DNA of 64,000 nucleotides from Stenotrophomonas sp. ZAC14D1_NAIMI4_1. Its GTDB lineage: Bacteria > Pseudomonadota > Gammaproteobacteria > Xanthomonadales > Xanthomonadaceae. Positions within the stretch are counted from its first letter, which is position 1. Each line of letters begins with the position of its first letter. Below, one piece after another: positions 43,401 through 52,475 of the stretch. The position numbers and the translations under genes are program-made. The stretch is taken from assembly GCF_003086775.1 (NCBI RefSeq), contig NZ_CP026001.1:1700407-1764406 (forward strand). Direction: 5' to 3'. The notes below the pieces were generated by a model. The model saw only the letters and a program-made list of their open reading frames with translations. It was not told where the DNA came from and did no database searches.

Positions 43401-44154
43401 CGAAGCAATGGGTGAGCTTGGTGCCAAGGGCGAGTCGGCTCTGGGCCGTGTTGAACAGGGGGCGCAGAGGGCTTCTGGTGCACTGCGTGACGTCAAGCAG
43501 GCATCTGACGAAGCCAGCAGTGGCGTGGATCAAGTCGCGGCGAGTGCGTCCAGTGCGGGCGGTAGCCTGGAAAGCGCATCCAGCGCCGCCGGCGGGTTCT
43601 CTCTCAATATGGGTGAGATCTCGGAACACACCAGGGATCTGCTTGCTCAGATGAACGGGCCGAATGGCCTGCAGCAGTTCGCCAACGTCTGGAACGCGCT
43701 GTTCGAGCAGCGACAGGATCTGGCGAAATACACCGAGGAGCAGAAGAAGCTGCTGGACGGCATGGAAGAGGTATCCGGTAAGCGGAAGGAGCTGTCCGAG
43801 CGCTTTGACATGGTTGGAGCGAGCGAGCTGGACGCCATCGTGCAGCTGGAAAACCAGATCGAGTCCAAGCGGCTGGAAAAGGAGCGGGCTGCAAAGCAGG
43901 CGGCCGAAGACCGCCGCCGCGCCGCCCTTGCTGAGGCTGAGGCGCAGGCCAAGGCAGACGCCTCCCGCATCCAGGCCGGCGACAACAAGGAACAGGTTCT
44001 GACCATCGACTGGAAGGCTCCCAGCAAGGAAGTGGTGGCCGGTGCCACTGCGGCCGAGATCCAGCAGGCGGAGCGCATTGCTGGCCTGGTCGCACCGATC
44101 GTGCTTCGCAGAATCGAGCGCAGCCGCGCGGTCTCGGTAAGGGGCGCCCGATGA
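40408..44154 (+). CDS. Tail tape-measure protein
   Basis: 1248 residues, long helical/coiled-coil protein with Ala/Glu/Gln-rich segments throughout, hydrophobic stretches in the middle (AAFIGLSRVVDGIKAIV; VIGLMAAAYAQFKIVGALVQ; AVPITVAVLGLEAAIGGL) and a charged C-terminal coil (QIESKRLEKERAAKQAAEDR). At about 1.5 angstrom per residue it predicts a tail near 190 nm. It sets tail length and takes part in DNA ejection. Confidence 0.93.
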   Translation: MADRLEEAIRVVIETQGREGVDDLRAAFGELGDVSVETAGKASKLLDSLTGLNAAAAKADAFEGMLTDLAELEKQFGENQQAALSLSLGIGEMDKPSREVLAAQRELRKEGERLQKALTEQWDAVAKADTELSALGVNTANLADHQQRLRVEATRSAAALTEQARAAAAEAEAGRRRKQQIEEGEAAFRKQANTSRAAAKSLAEYRERAADAAAGSGELASATESTVSWFGKLKAAVIGAAAFIGLSRVVDGIKAIVKEGSDAEQEVGQLEAALLATGRAGEFTAQSLAAMRKELQGGLFDDGEISAAQVRLLSYTNIVGEQFPAAMQVTIDQAERLKISLESSAETVGKALQTPSKAMESLSKQGFTLDDSQKALIKSLEATGQVAKAQGIILDLLAESYGGAAAAAKVGTIAGLWKTATDRFKDWKQEVADQGVLTYFKEQLTTLLGTLDRLAADGSLSRWAKQTAQAIITMAEAVKGATQWVVDHARVIGLMAAAYAQFKIVGALVQLNAWRAGLIAATNAQIANNAAVASGGRGITRFGALLRGLPKAVPITVAVLGLEAAIGGLDALKIVAQDIWKHHDPALKRAGEAQRAYINQVRDSATQLRQQSLEFIAYRDVVIKSAEEVSKLGEAERLAYEKRLAGLEQYLTAQEGFLLMQQKSGMATAEQLQQLGQVTQQLLDVSTGFAALRTGVQTAADAMKNGIGGAAQQVVTQLEGIGSNAKLANESIQKMFSGLNFADTATLASVGEALGFIATQGGAAERNVRDGLLATLQQLSGEELARFQGAAQAAFDSLPQAAVNAAAVLQTTLLAAMTKLGVASGQLGVSFTQSGRDAISAFGAVTENAVATGTQIEAAFKAALGNVATLDEARALGNLLQAAGEQGRVGFDSAARAASALRARLREIEAGLNPLTDEFQRLGIQSQQSLNAARDSAWEAFETIRKGAANGKASVEDVRRAFRAYADTAKAAVADSDAWRRAQVESQLDVQGAIYETGEAMGELGAKGESALGRVEQGAQRASGALRDVKQASDEASSGVDQVAASASSAGGSLESASSAAGGFSLNMGEISEHTRDLLAQMNGPNGLQQFANVWNALFEQRQDLAKYTEEQKKLLDGMEEVSGKRKELSERFDMVGASELDAIVQLENQIESKRLEKERAAKQAAEDRRRAALAEAEAQAKADASRIQAGDNKEQVLTIDWKAPSKEVVAGATAAEIQQAERIAGLVAPIVLRRIERSRAVSVRGAR

Positions 44155-44567
44155 GCCGGGTCGTGCTTGCCGGGGTCGAGCTGCCGGCGGACCTGCAGTG
44201 GACCGATGAGTTCACCGCGTGGCGCATCGGGCAACAGGTCCGTACCAGCCTGAGCGGGGCGCTGATCGTGCAGGAGTCGGCGAGACAGTCCGGTCGGCCG
44301 ATCACCCTGCAAACCACCCGCGATGGCCAGGCGTACGTCGGTCCGGTGCAGCTGGATGTGCTGCGCCAGCTGCAGGAGCTGAGCGGGCAGCTGCAGGTTG
44401 CCCCGATGACGCTGACCCTGCCGGCGCACAACGGCGGCGACCGCACCTTCCAGGTCCGGTGGCGCCGGACCGATGGTGCCGCCGTGGAGGCTGATCCCTG
44501 CCGATTCGCGGTGCCGGCGCTCGATGCCGACTACTTCTCCATCACCCTTCGCCTTATGACGGTCTGA
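44151..44567 (+). CDS. Minor tail protein
   Basis: 138 residues, beta-rich, 4-bp overlap with the tape measure. Contains LPADLQWTDEFTAWRIGQQV and a C-terminal strand pair (FSITLRLMTV). It stands in the place of distal-tail proteins, but no family match is clear. Confidence 0.6.
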   Translation: MSRVVLAGVELPADLQWTDEFTAWRIGQQVRTSLSGALIVQESARQSGRPITLQTTRDGQAYVGPVQLDVLRQLQELSGQLQVAPMTLTLPAHNGGDRTFQVRWRRTDGAAVEADPCRFAVPALDADYFSITLRLMTV

Positions 44568-44570
44568 CCA

Positions 44571-47500
44571 ATGACGATCCTTGCAACTGATATCAAGATG
44601 CGCCAGTCGCAGCGCCTGACCGACAACCCGGATGGCGGAGGCCGTATGGTCCAGGCCGAGATCATCGACGGGGCCATGAACAACCTGTTCCCCGACATCG
44701 GCGATGAAGAGCGGACTACCGGCCGTTCCACGCTGCGCAAGATGTTCGTCCACGTGGACACCCCGGGTCCGGACGTACTGAAGGATGCGATCGCGGTGCT
44801 GATCGACCCGCCATCCGACTCGCGCGTGACGGTGACCATGTTCGCTACCGGCTCCTACAGCGACGTGCGTTTGGACGCCAAGAACCGCGTGGAGAGCTAT
44901 ATCACCCGCGGCACCGAATCGCGGTTCATTCTGCTGGGCGACCACTTCATCGGCCAGATGACTATCCAGGTTTACACCACGAAGGATGCGCCGAGCCCGG
45001 ACATCAACGACAACCTGAGCCTGCTGACGGCGGCTGCCTCGGGCCGCGACCTGGGGGAGCAGTACGTACGGGTGAAGAACGTGCTCTCTCGGACAACGCG
45101 GACTTTCACTGATGACCAAGGCGCCTTCGAGCGGGATGTCCTGGTGATCGAGCTGGTCAACGCGCTGCTGCTCAACTTCTACGGCCAGGAAGTCATCCGC
45201 TACTCGGCCACGAAGCCAGGCACCCGGGTGTATGAGACCAATGTGGTCGACGCAACCAGCTATCACAGCGTGAAACGGCTCACGGCTGTCGGGAAGCCCG
45301 GCGACCTGTCGGTACAGATCGACTCGCCCTATGTGCCGATCGTCCCCACCTCCACCGCTGAGACGGCCGTGAGCGACGTGCTGGCCGGCATGGGTACGCT
45401 GAGCCATGTTCCCTCGGGTCCGGCAAACAGCCTGGCGCTGAATTTCAGCAGCGACTTCATGGCGGGCGTTGCAGTAACCCGCTTTTTGGGCACGGGCATG
45501 GCTGTGGGAAGTGTGAAGGTGCTGGTCGGCAGCAGCGAGCTGGCGGATGACGGCACTGGTGGCTTGGCATCTTCCGCTGTGACGCCTTGGGCGGGCAGTG
45601 TCGATTACCAGTCCGGTGCAGTATCGCTGGTTCACGCCACCGGTGCGGGCAGCACCAGCGTCACCATCACCGCGACGCCCGCTGGCACCATTCCCATGCA
45701 GGGCTTCACCGATGAGGTCGCGGTGACGCAGAACAATCAAGGCATGGTTTGGCTGACGCAGCTTGAGCCGCTGCCGGCGCCAGGCACCGTAGTTGTGGAC
45801 TACCGTGCTCTCGGGCGCTGGTACCGTCTGACCGATAATGGCCGCGGCCAGCTTATTGGCAAGCCGGGGCAGGGCAGCGGCACCGTTAACTACGTGACCG
45901 GCTCTCTGGTGCTGACCACAGGAGCGCTGCCCGACCTGGACAGCAGCATCATCTCTGCGTGGGGCACCTCGACAATTGCGGAGGCCCGCGCGGGTGACGC
46001 CAACATCCAGCCTCCTGCGCTGCGGTTCCTGCTGGGGCACTCCGGCGCGACACCTGGCACCGTGCGCCTTACCGTGCGGGTGGGCGGCGCTGATGTGAGC
46101 GTGATCGACGATGGCATCGGTGGCCTGCTCATCGCCGGGCAGCTTCGTGGCTCGGTCGTCTATGCTACCGGCGAATGCCTGCTGCAGCTGGAGACGCTGC
46201 CGGACGCCAACACCCAACTGGCGGTCAAGTACGACTGGGCAGAGTCGCTTCACGCCGCGCCGCAGCCCGCGCCAGACGGCAACGGGCTGGTGTCCTTCAG
46301 CCTGCCGCAGGGGCCGGTCAGGCCGGGCTCGTTGATGCTGGACTGGGTCATCACCGTGATGCGGGACGCCTACGATCTGGCCTCCGCGCCCCAGCCCATG
46401 CGCGTTATCGCCAAGGACGACGGCAACGGCAACCTGGTGGCAGTCTCGGTGGGCGACACAGCGGCGACCACGGCGCTGGGAGCCGTCGACTACAGCACCG
46501 GCGTGGTGACCCTGCAGGCCGGCAAGTTCATGGTCCGCCAGGTGTCCTACCCGCAATACGAGCTGCGCTCGGGAAGACTGAAGGTGGTGGGCTATGGCCG
46601 CGTGGACGTGCTGGCGCAGTTCTCGGCCGGCACCCTGGTCTCCGCTGGCTGGACGCTCGCGAGCGCGGGAGCCGAATCGGCAGAAGAATCGCTGCAGCTT
46701 CCGCCGGTGTCTCTGCAGCTGACGCCGACCATCAGCGACAGCATCGTGCCTGGCAGCGTGAGGTTTACCTTCCGTGGCCGTACCTACGTGGATCGCAACG
46801 GCGGCCTCTATCACACCGTCGATCCGCTGACCGGGGCGGGTGTTTACGCTGGCACCATCGACTACAGCGCCGGCGTAGTGAGCCTGACCCAGTGGCTGGC
46901 TGGTGGCGCCAACAGCGTGCAGATCCAGTCGCTGCTGACGCGCATCGGTGACCCCGGCGTTGCCAACAGCTTCTTCCGCGCGCCAGGGTCGCCGTTGCGG
47001 CCGGGTATGTTTACGCTGCGAGCTAACCGGCTGGACGGCGAGCTGCTCACGGCGACGGCCGACATCAACGGCAGGATTTCCGGTACCCAGATCCGGGGTT
47101 CCGTGGATTGGGAGAGCGGTGTTGCCAAGGTGCAGTTTGGTCAGTTGGTGCCAGTGGCTGGCAATGAAGGCCAGCCCTGGTTCGATCCTGATCTGGTAGA
47201 GGGCGACCAGATCTGGCGGCCGGGGCTGGTCAAAGCAGGATCGATCTACATGGGCGCGGTGGTCTATCGCTCGATCCCGCTTTCGGAGGTCGTCATCGGC
47301 CTGTCGTCCGTTCGGTTGCCCAGCGATGGCCGCGCCCCGGCGTTCAAGCCTGGGCAGACCGTTCTGATTCACCACACCGCAAAGCATGTGGTGGCCTCGC
47401 CGCAGGCAAACCAGGCGGTTTCGTTCGGCCGAGGGAGGGTGGCTGCAATCGAGGTTCGCGACGCGCTCGGCGCACCAGTGGATGCGGCGTGGTTCGTGGC

Positions 47501-48173
47501 GGACCTCGACCTGGGCACGCTCAAGTTCAGTGATCCCCTGAACCTCTCTGCCTATGCGCTGCCCATCACGATCAGTGATCGCGTGGAGGACCGTCGGCTG
47601 GTGGTGCAGGCGCAGATCACGGGTGAGATCGAGATCAACACTGGCCTGACTCATGACTATCCGGTTGGCGAGTCGATGATCAGCACTGCGCTTCGCCTGG
47701 GCGAGGCGAATGGCTCGCTGGACCTGCAGGCGCGAGTGGTGAGCCTGTTCGATCAGGCAGCCTGGTCGAACGTGTGGGCGGATCTGCCTTCCGGGAGCGT
47801 GGCGCCGGGCACCTACAACGACACTGACTATCCTCTGGTGGTTACCAATGCGGATGCGATCACTGAGCGCTGGGCTGTGCGGTTCACGTCCGCTACGCAG
47901 TTCGAGCTGATCGGTGAGACGGTCGGTGTGATCGCCACTGGCGCGACGACCTCGGACCTCGCGCCGGTAAATCCGCGAACCAATCAGCCGTACTTCCTGA
48001 TGCGAAAGGAGGGCTGGGGCGGCGGCTGGTCCACCAACAACGTAGTGCGCTTCAACACGGTGGGTGGGCTGGCTCCCGTGTGGATGATTCGCACGACGTT
48101 GCCGGGCACTCCGGAGGGCGCGACAGACTCAACTCGACTGCAAGTCGTCGGCAATGTGGCGGGGGAGCAATAA
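44571..48173 (+). CDS. Large repeat-containing tail protein
   Basis: 1200 residues. After a unique N-terminal part (1 to about 330) six copies of a GxVDYxTGxVxL motif recur near residues 343, 437, 527, 638, 762 and 844, each about 90-125 residues apart, so the middle is a string of similar beta domains. Probably a tail-tip or side-fibre component that reaches the cell surface. No enzymatic motif is seen. Confidence 0.7.
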   Translation: MTILATDIKMRQSQRLTDNPDGGGRMVQAEIIDGAMNNLFPDIGDEERTTGRSTLRKMFVHVDTPGPDVLKDAIAVLIDPPSDSRVTVTMFATGSYSDVRLDAKNRVESYITRGTESRFILLGDHFIGQMTIQVYTTKDAPSPDINDNLSLLTAAASGRDLGEQYVRVKNVLSRTTRTFTDDQGAFERDVLVIELVNALLLNFYGQEVIRYSATKPGTRVYETNVVDATSYHSVKRLTAVGKPGDLSVQIDSPYVPIVPTSTAETAVSDVLAGMGTLSHVPSGPANSLALNFSSDFMAGVAVTRFLGTGMAVGSVKVLVGSSELADDGTGGLASSAVTPWAGSVDYQSGAVSLVHATGAGSTSVTITATPAGTIPMQGFTDEVAVTQNNQGMVWLTQLEPLPAPGTVVVDYRALGRWYRLTDNGRGQLIGKPGQGSGTVNYVTGSLVLTTGALPDLDSSIISAWGTSTIAEARAGDANIQPPALRFLLGHSGATPGTVRLTVRVGGADVSVIDDGIGGLLIAGQLRGSVVYATGECLLQLETLPDANTQLAVKYDWAESLHAAPQPAPDGNGLVSFSLPQGPVRPGSLMLDWVITVMRDAYDLASAPQPMRVIAKDDGNGNLVAVSVGDTAATTALGAVDYSTGVVTLQAGKFMVRQVSYPQYELRSGRLKVVGYGRVDVLAQFSAGTLVSAGWTLASAGAESAEESLQLPPVSLQLTPTISDSIVPGSVRFTFRGRTYVDRNGGLYHTVDPLTGAGVYAGTIDYSAGVVSLTQWLAGGANSVQIQSLLTRIGDPGVANSFFRAPGSPLRPGMFTLRANRLDGELLTATADINGRISGTQIRGSVDWESGVAKVQFGQLVPVAGNEGQPWFDPDLVEGDQIWRPGLVKAGSIYMGAVVYRSIPLSEVVIGLSSVRLPSDGRAPAFKPGQTVLIHHTAKHVVASPQANQAVSFGRGRVAAIEVRDALGAPVDAAWFVADLDLGTLKFSDPLNLSAYALPITISDRVEDRRLVVQAQITGEIEINTGLTHDYPVGESMISTALRLGEANGSLDLQARVVSLFDQAAWSNVWADLPSGSVAPGTYNDTDYPLVVTNADAITERWAVRFTSATQFELIGETVGVIATGATTSDLAPVNPRTNQPYFLMRKEGWGGGWSTNNVVRFNTVGGLAPVWMIRTTLPGTPEGATDSTRLQVVGNVAGEQ

Positions 48174-48174
48174 G

Positions 48175-49170
48175 ATGGCAAAAGTTTATATGAGCACCGA
48201 CAGCGGTGCTCCGCAGCTCTCCGGCCAACCTGGTAGTTTGGTTTCCTTGCTGGATGCTGTGCTTGTTGACGGCTACGGTGTCGGGGTTGAACGAAAGGAC
48301 GGTGCAGGGTGGACGAAGGAATTCACCGGAGCGAATAAGCGGGTTTATCGCAATAGTCCGGTTTCTGGAACAGGCTTTCACCTTCAGGTGGATGACCCGG
48401 GCGCCGCGGGAAACGCGGGATACGCTTTCGTAAGAGGCTTCTCGGCGATGACTGGGTTCGACAATGGTCAGAACCCGACCCCTTCTTTTGCCTCCAATGC
48501 GAATGGCGTCGTCGTCGCCAAGTCGTCTGCTTTGGACGGAAACTCGCGTAGATGGCTGATCGTGGCCGACGAAAGAATCATCTATCTGTTCGTCAACCCT
48601 TGGCCGGCGGCAAACAACTATCACCCGTACTTCTTTGGGGATTTCATTTCCTACAAGGCGGGGGACACTGCCAACTGGTGCATCGCATCGAACGGGCTTG
48701 CATCGTTCGCATCAAACATTGACTTGGACCAGTACATCTTTACGACGCTCAATTCCTATGGCGCTATGGACGGCAGTCGGCCCGCACTGTTCCTGCCCAC
48801 AACCGTCGCCAGTCCGACGCAGGCTGCACCTGGCTACTTGGTGGGCGGCTATCGCCAGGGCAGTTACTCAGCTTGGGGCGGGGATAGCTTCTATTCTGTC
48901 ACCTACCCTGATCCCATCAGTCAGGGTTTGTTGTTCAGCGCCGTCCAGATTTTCGAAACGGGCACTCGGCCCAGGGGCCAGCTCCCCGGAATCATTGTGC
49001 CTCTGCATAACCGTCCCTTTCCGGCCTTGGTCAGCCAGGCTGCGGGCCAAGGCATGGGGGGCGCTACGTCGCTGTTTCCAGTCAACTTCGTCGCTTGGAT
49101 CTATTCTGGTGCCGGTGTAAGTCAGGAGGGGCAGGTCATCTTTCAGCAAGGGGGTGACTGGTGGCAGTGA
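48175..49170 (+). CDS. Tail protein of unknown function
   Basis: 331 residues. Gly/Ser/aromatic-rich, beta-like, N-terminus VYMSTDSGAPQLSGQPGSLV, middle RRWLIVADERIIYLFVNPW. Fits a distal tail or receptor-contact protein. Somewhat AT-richer than the genes before it, as adsorption genes often are. Confidence 0.65.
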   Translation: MAKVYMSTDSGAPQLSGQPGSLVSLLDAVLVDGYGVGVERKDGAGWTKEFTGANKRVYRNSPVSGTGFHLQVDDPGAAGNAGYAFVRGFSAMTGFDNGQNPTPSFASNANGVVVAKSSALDGNSRRWLIVADERIIYLFVNPWPAANNYHPYFFGDFISYKAGDTANWCIASNGLASFASNIDLDQYIFTTLNSYGAMDGSRPALFLPTTVASPTQAAPGYLVGGYRQGSYSAWGGDSFYSVTYPDPISQGLLFSAVQIFETGTRPRGQLPGIIVPLHNRPFPALVSQAAGQGMGGATSLFPVNFVAWIYSGAGVSQEGQVIFQQGGDWWQ

Positions 49171-49496
49171 ATGGTCGAGAGATCGCGCGTGTCAGATGCT
49201 CCACTGGCAGCAGATGGGCGGGCCTTGGTTTTCTCGCTGGCAGTGCGCCAGTGTCAAGTGATCCTGACGCTCCAGATGGTCGGTTGCGGATATTGAACCA
49301 ACCCGCCATTGGCAGAATCATGGTTCTGGATCGCCGTACGTTTGAAGTAATTGCAACGACTCGATCTCGGCCAGACGGCACCTGGCGGGTCGACCGAATC
49401 ATGCTCGGCATGCAGCTCCTGGTAGTGGGCTTAGACGATCGCGGAAACGTGAACGCTGCTGTGCAGGACTGGGTCGTGCCGGCCCCAATGGAGTAA
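49161..49496 (+). CDS. Small tail-associated protein
   Basis: 111 residues from GTG 49161; GTG 49167, giving a 4-bp overlap, is equally possible. Beta-rich with an Ig-like or carboxypeptidase-regulatory-like middle (GRIMVLDRRTFEVIATTRSR, GTWRVDRIMLGMQLLVVGLD). Function unknown. Confidence 0.6.
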   Translation: MAVNGREIARVRCSTGSRWAGLGFLAGSAPVSSDPDAPDGRLRILNQPAIGRIMVLDRRTFEVIATTRSRPDGTWRVDRIMLGMQLLVVGLDDRGNVNAAVQDWVVPAPME

Positions 49497-49499
49497 GCC

Positions 49500-51311
49500 G
49501 TGGCTGGGACGGACGGAAAGTTTGTAGGCCTGAGCCTGGGAACCCTCAAGCTGCCAGCCGGCCAGTGGATTGGCCTCAACCTAGGGGTTGATGATGGCAG
49601 CGAGCTTCCTGAGCCAGTGATCCGTGGGATTCGCCATTCGGCTTTAATGCCGTGGCGACGGGCCGACCAGCATCGAAGGGTGGTGCGCTTCGGTTGGAGC
49701 GAGTCGGGCCGGGTTACCCCAAGTCTTGGCATCTCTTGGCATAGCTCCAAGCCGTTGTGGCAGTCAGCTGGGGTCGCGTGGAACACGGCCCCTGTCTTGC
49801 GCGGTGACCGTCAGTTGTTGTGGAGCCAGGCTATGGGATCGGCTGCAGCCATATGCTCGTTGGGGTGGGGGTCTCTAGGGCTGGCTGAGCGTAGCCAGCA
49901 GGTTCGATGGCGCCAAGTGAGCGCCACCGTGACTGAGGGAACTGCTGTGGCGTGGCGATCTCTTGCCTTGGCCGCTGCGGCTAGTGGCTTCACTTGGCGC
50001 GGGAGCACTCGGCTTGTTGCCGCCAGAGTGTCAGCTATGTGGATGCGTCCGTCGTTGTCTAGACGGTTTGCCCGATTGCCATGGGGTCCAGCGGAGGGAA
50101 TTCCGTGGGGCGTGCGCCCGAGGCCGGGTCCTGGACCAGATCCGGAGCCGGAGAATCCGTTTCCCAAAGGCAATGAGATTGGTCTGAACCTCGGATGCCC
50201 GGTTGTCGGCGCCCTCCGTTCGGTTCCCCTGAATCTTGGCGTCGCCGCTTGCTATGTGGTGCGTCCCCAACGTAGGACCCATGTCGTGATCAACACGATT
50301 TCTTTTGTCCGCCTCCCTGATCGCGCGCCTATCGAGGTCGTGCGGATCTCGCTCAGCTCCAGTCGCAGCACTTGGGGGTGGACCTTCGACATCGAGCTGG
50401 CAGACCCGCAGCAGCTGGCGCTGCTGAAGCCTACTGCCGCCGGACCCAGGCAGTTTGAGGTCACGCTCAATGGCTACGTCTGGACGGGCATCATCGAGAG
50501 CTTCCAGAAGCAGCGGGAGTTCAGTGGCGGCGGCGTGCGACTAAGCGGTCGCTCGCGCACCGCGTTGCTGGCCGCGCCGTACGCGCCGGCTCGGGTCAAG
50601 GCCACGACCGAAGACCGCAGCATGGCGCAGCTGGTCGCCGAGGAGCTCGCCGATACGGGCTTCACCAGCGAATACGACACCGTCGACTGGAACGTTCCGG
50701 CAGGTGCTTGGTTCTATGACGCCAGCACGCCGCTGGATGCCATCAGCGCTCTCGCAGAGGCAGGCGGGGGTGTCGTACAGTCGGACCCTGCCGCCCTCGC
50801 TATGCGTGTCCGTGCGGCCTATCCGGTGAGTCCTTGGGATTGGCGCACCACGCCGCCGGACCACGTGCTGCAGGAGGACATCGTGCTTACGGAGAGCCTG
50901 CAGATGCGCAGCGCGCCGCTGTACGACGCCGTTGTGGTGACTGGCGAGCTGGCCGGCAAGGGTGTCACCTGCAAGGTGCGCAGGTCGGGAGAAGAAGGGC
51001 GGCTCTATGCCCAGCAGGTCAGCAGCCCGCTGATCACGGTGCCTGCGGCCGGCGCGGAGCGAGGTAGGAACGTCCTCTGCGATCGCGGCGAGCAGGCGGC
51101 CGTCGACCTGACGGTGCCGCTGTTCGCGCAGCCGCTCAAGGCCGGGCAGGTCGGGCTGGTGCTTCCGCTGGACCTGGTTGAAGTGGTCGGTGCTGACGGA
51201 ACCTGGCACGGGCAGTGCGAGTCGCTGCGGATCGAGGTTTCGGCCGACGACCAGGCCGTGGTGATCGAACAGACAGCAACCCTGGAGAGGCACTACACCG
51301 ATGCGGACTGA
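49500..51311 (+). CDS. Tail hub-like protein with Trp-rich N-terminal extension
   Basis: 603 residues, GTG start. Residues 1-205 hold a series of short Trp-containing segments (for example GISWHSSKPLWQSAGVAW, QVRWRQVSATV, GTAVAWRSLALAA). A Pro-rich linker (RPRPGPGPDPEPENPFP) at about 205-222 leads to a hub-like C-terminal domain (260-603; FVRLPDRAPIEVVRISLSSS, TFDIELADPQQLALLKPTAA). Likely part of the tail tip. Confidence 0.68.
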   Translation: MAGTDGKFVGLSLGTLKLPAGQWIGLNLGVDDGSELPEPVIRGIRHSALMPWRRADQHRRVVRFGWSESGRVTPSLGISWHSSKPLWQSAGVAWNTAPVLRGDRQLLWSQAMGSAAAICSLGWGSLGLAERSQQVRWRQVSATVTEGTAVAWRSLALAAAASGFTWRGSTRLVAARVSAMWMRPSLSRRFARLPWGPAEGIPWGVRPRPGPGPDPEPENPFPKGNEIGLNLGCPVVGALRSVPLNLGVAACYVVRPQRRTHVVINTISFVRLPDRAPIEVVRISLSSSRSTWGWTFDIELADPQQLALLKPTAAGPRQFEVTLNGYVWTGIIESFQKQREFSGGGVRLSGRSRTALLAAPYAPARVKATTEDRSMAQLVAEELADTGFTSEYDTVDWNVPAGAWFYDASTPLDAISALAEAGGGVVQSDPAALAMRVRAAYPVSPWDWRTTPPDHVLQEDIVLTESLQMRSAPLYDAVVVTGELAGKGVTCKVRRSGEEGRLYAQQVSSPLITVPAAGAERGRNVLCDRGEQAAVDLTVPLFAQPLKAGQVGLVLPLDLVEVVGADGTWHGQCESLRIEVSADDQAVVIEQTATLERHYTDAD

Positions 51312-51534
51312 TCTATGGGACCAGTTCGGCGACCTGGTTGGCGGCAGCCCGCGGCTGATCGCCACCGTCACCGCGCACAACTCTGATGGCACCAGCAGCC
51401 TGACCACCTACGACGGCGTGCAGATGCGCGCCTTCGGGCAGCTGCCATTGTCGCTGCCCTACAACGTGTGGGTGCGTGGCGGCCGGCTGATTGAGGCTGC
51501 GCCAAACCTCCCGCTCTACGAACTGACCGTCTAA
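51301..51534 (+). CDS. Small tail protein
   Basis: 77 residues, overlapping the hub gene by 11 bp. Beta-rich (RLIATVTAHNSDGTSSLTTY, VWVRGGRLIEAAP). Probably the last gene of the tail operon. Confidence 0.65.
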   Translation: MRTDLWDQFGDLVGGSPRLIATVTAHNSDGTSSLTTYDGVQMRAFGQLPLSLPYNVWVRGGRLIEAAPNLPLYELTV

Positions 51535-51545
51535 AGAAACAGGGC

Positions 51546-51577
51546 ACTGCCCGGGCGCCGGCAAGCGCCCGGGCAGT
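51546..51577 (+). terminator. Strong hairpin at the end of the tail operon
   Basis: Perfect 13-bp stem ACTGCCCGGGCGC/GCGCCCGGGCAGT with a 6-base loop but no T-run after it. It marks the boundary between tail genes and the accessory block. Confidence 0.6.
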
Positions 51578-51680
51578 ACCTCAACACAGGTGATCTCAGC
51601 ACCTGGCATTGGCCGCGTCCCTGTCGCCCTCGAGAGCGGCTGGGATTGTCGGACCTACCCATCGCAAAACCTGAGATCCC

Positions 51681-52472
51681 ATGACCAAGCCCATCATTTC
51701 CTGGCCGGGCGGCAAGCGCCGGCTCCTGAAGCACCTGTATCCACACTTCCCTGAGCACGACTGTTACGTGGAGGCATTCGCCGGCGGCGCCGCCTCGCTG
51801 CTTATGCGCCCATATCCAGCGTCGACGGAAGTACTCAACGACATCAACGGCGACCTGGTCGGGCTGTATCGCTGCGTCCGGCATCACCTGGACGAATTTG
51901 TGCGGATGTTCCGCTGGTCGCTGGTGTCGCGGCAGATGTTCGAGTGGGCGCAAATGGAGCGTCCCGAAACCCTGACCGACATCCAGCGGGCGGCCCGCTT
52001 CTACTACCTGCAGAAGCTGGCATTTGGCGGCAAGGTGCAGGGGCAGACCTTCGGTGTGGTGACCACGGGCGGCCCGCGGTTCAACCTGCTGCGGATCGAG
52101 GAAGAGCTCAGTGCGGTCCACCTGCGCCTGGCCAACACCATCATCGAATGCCTGCCTTGGCAGGACTGCGTGCGCCGGTATGACCGGCCCGGCACGCTGT
52201 TCTACCTGGACCCGCCGTACTGGGAGACAGAGGGCTACGGCGTCGACTTCCCCTTCAGTGAGTACGAGGCGATGGCGGGGCTGATGCGTAGTGCTGCTGG
52301 CCGGTTCGTGGTCTCGATCAACGACCACCCGCAGATCCGGGAGGTGTTCGCCGGGTTCGACCTGGTCCCTCTGCAGCTCGACTACACGATTGGCGGCGGG
52401 CAGGGCCGGGGGCGCAAGTTCGGCGAGCTGATCATCAAGAGCTGGGATGATAGGCAGGCGGCCCTGCTGTAG
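51681..52472 (+). CDS. DNA adenine methylase (Dam/M.MboI type)
   Basis: 263 residues. SAM site SWPGGKRRLL (7-16) and EAFAGGAASL, catalytic DPPYW (177-181): the alpha-class N6-adenine layout. Orphan: no restriction gene beside it. It probably protects phage DNA from host restriction or changes regulation. A good start with the standard SWPGGK N-terminus. Confidence 0.92.
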   Translation: MTKPIISWPGGKRRLLKHLYPHFPEHDCYVEAFAGGAASLLMRPYPASTEVLNDINGDLVGLYRCVRHHLDEFVRMFRWSLVSRQMFEWAQMERPETLTDIQRAARFYYLQKLAFGGKVQGQTFGVVTTGGPRFNLLRIEEELSAVHLRLANTIIECLPWQDCVRRYDRPGTLFYLDPPYWETEGYGVDFPFSEYEAMAGLMRSAAGRFVVSINDHPQIREVFAGFDLVPLQLDYTIGGGQGRGRKFGELIIKSWDDRQAALL

Positions 52473-52475
52473 CGG

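Noticed and set aside
43647-47654. 1335-codon open frame on the minus strand
   Set aside because: Antisense to tape-measure and tail genes; His/Gln/Arg-rich shadow without domain motifs.
51681-52472. Restriction-modification system
   Set aside because: The adenine methylase has no endonuclease gene nearby; the next gene is an SRAP protein on the other strand.
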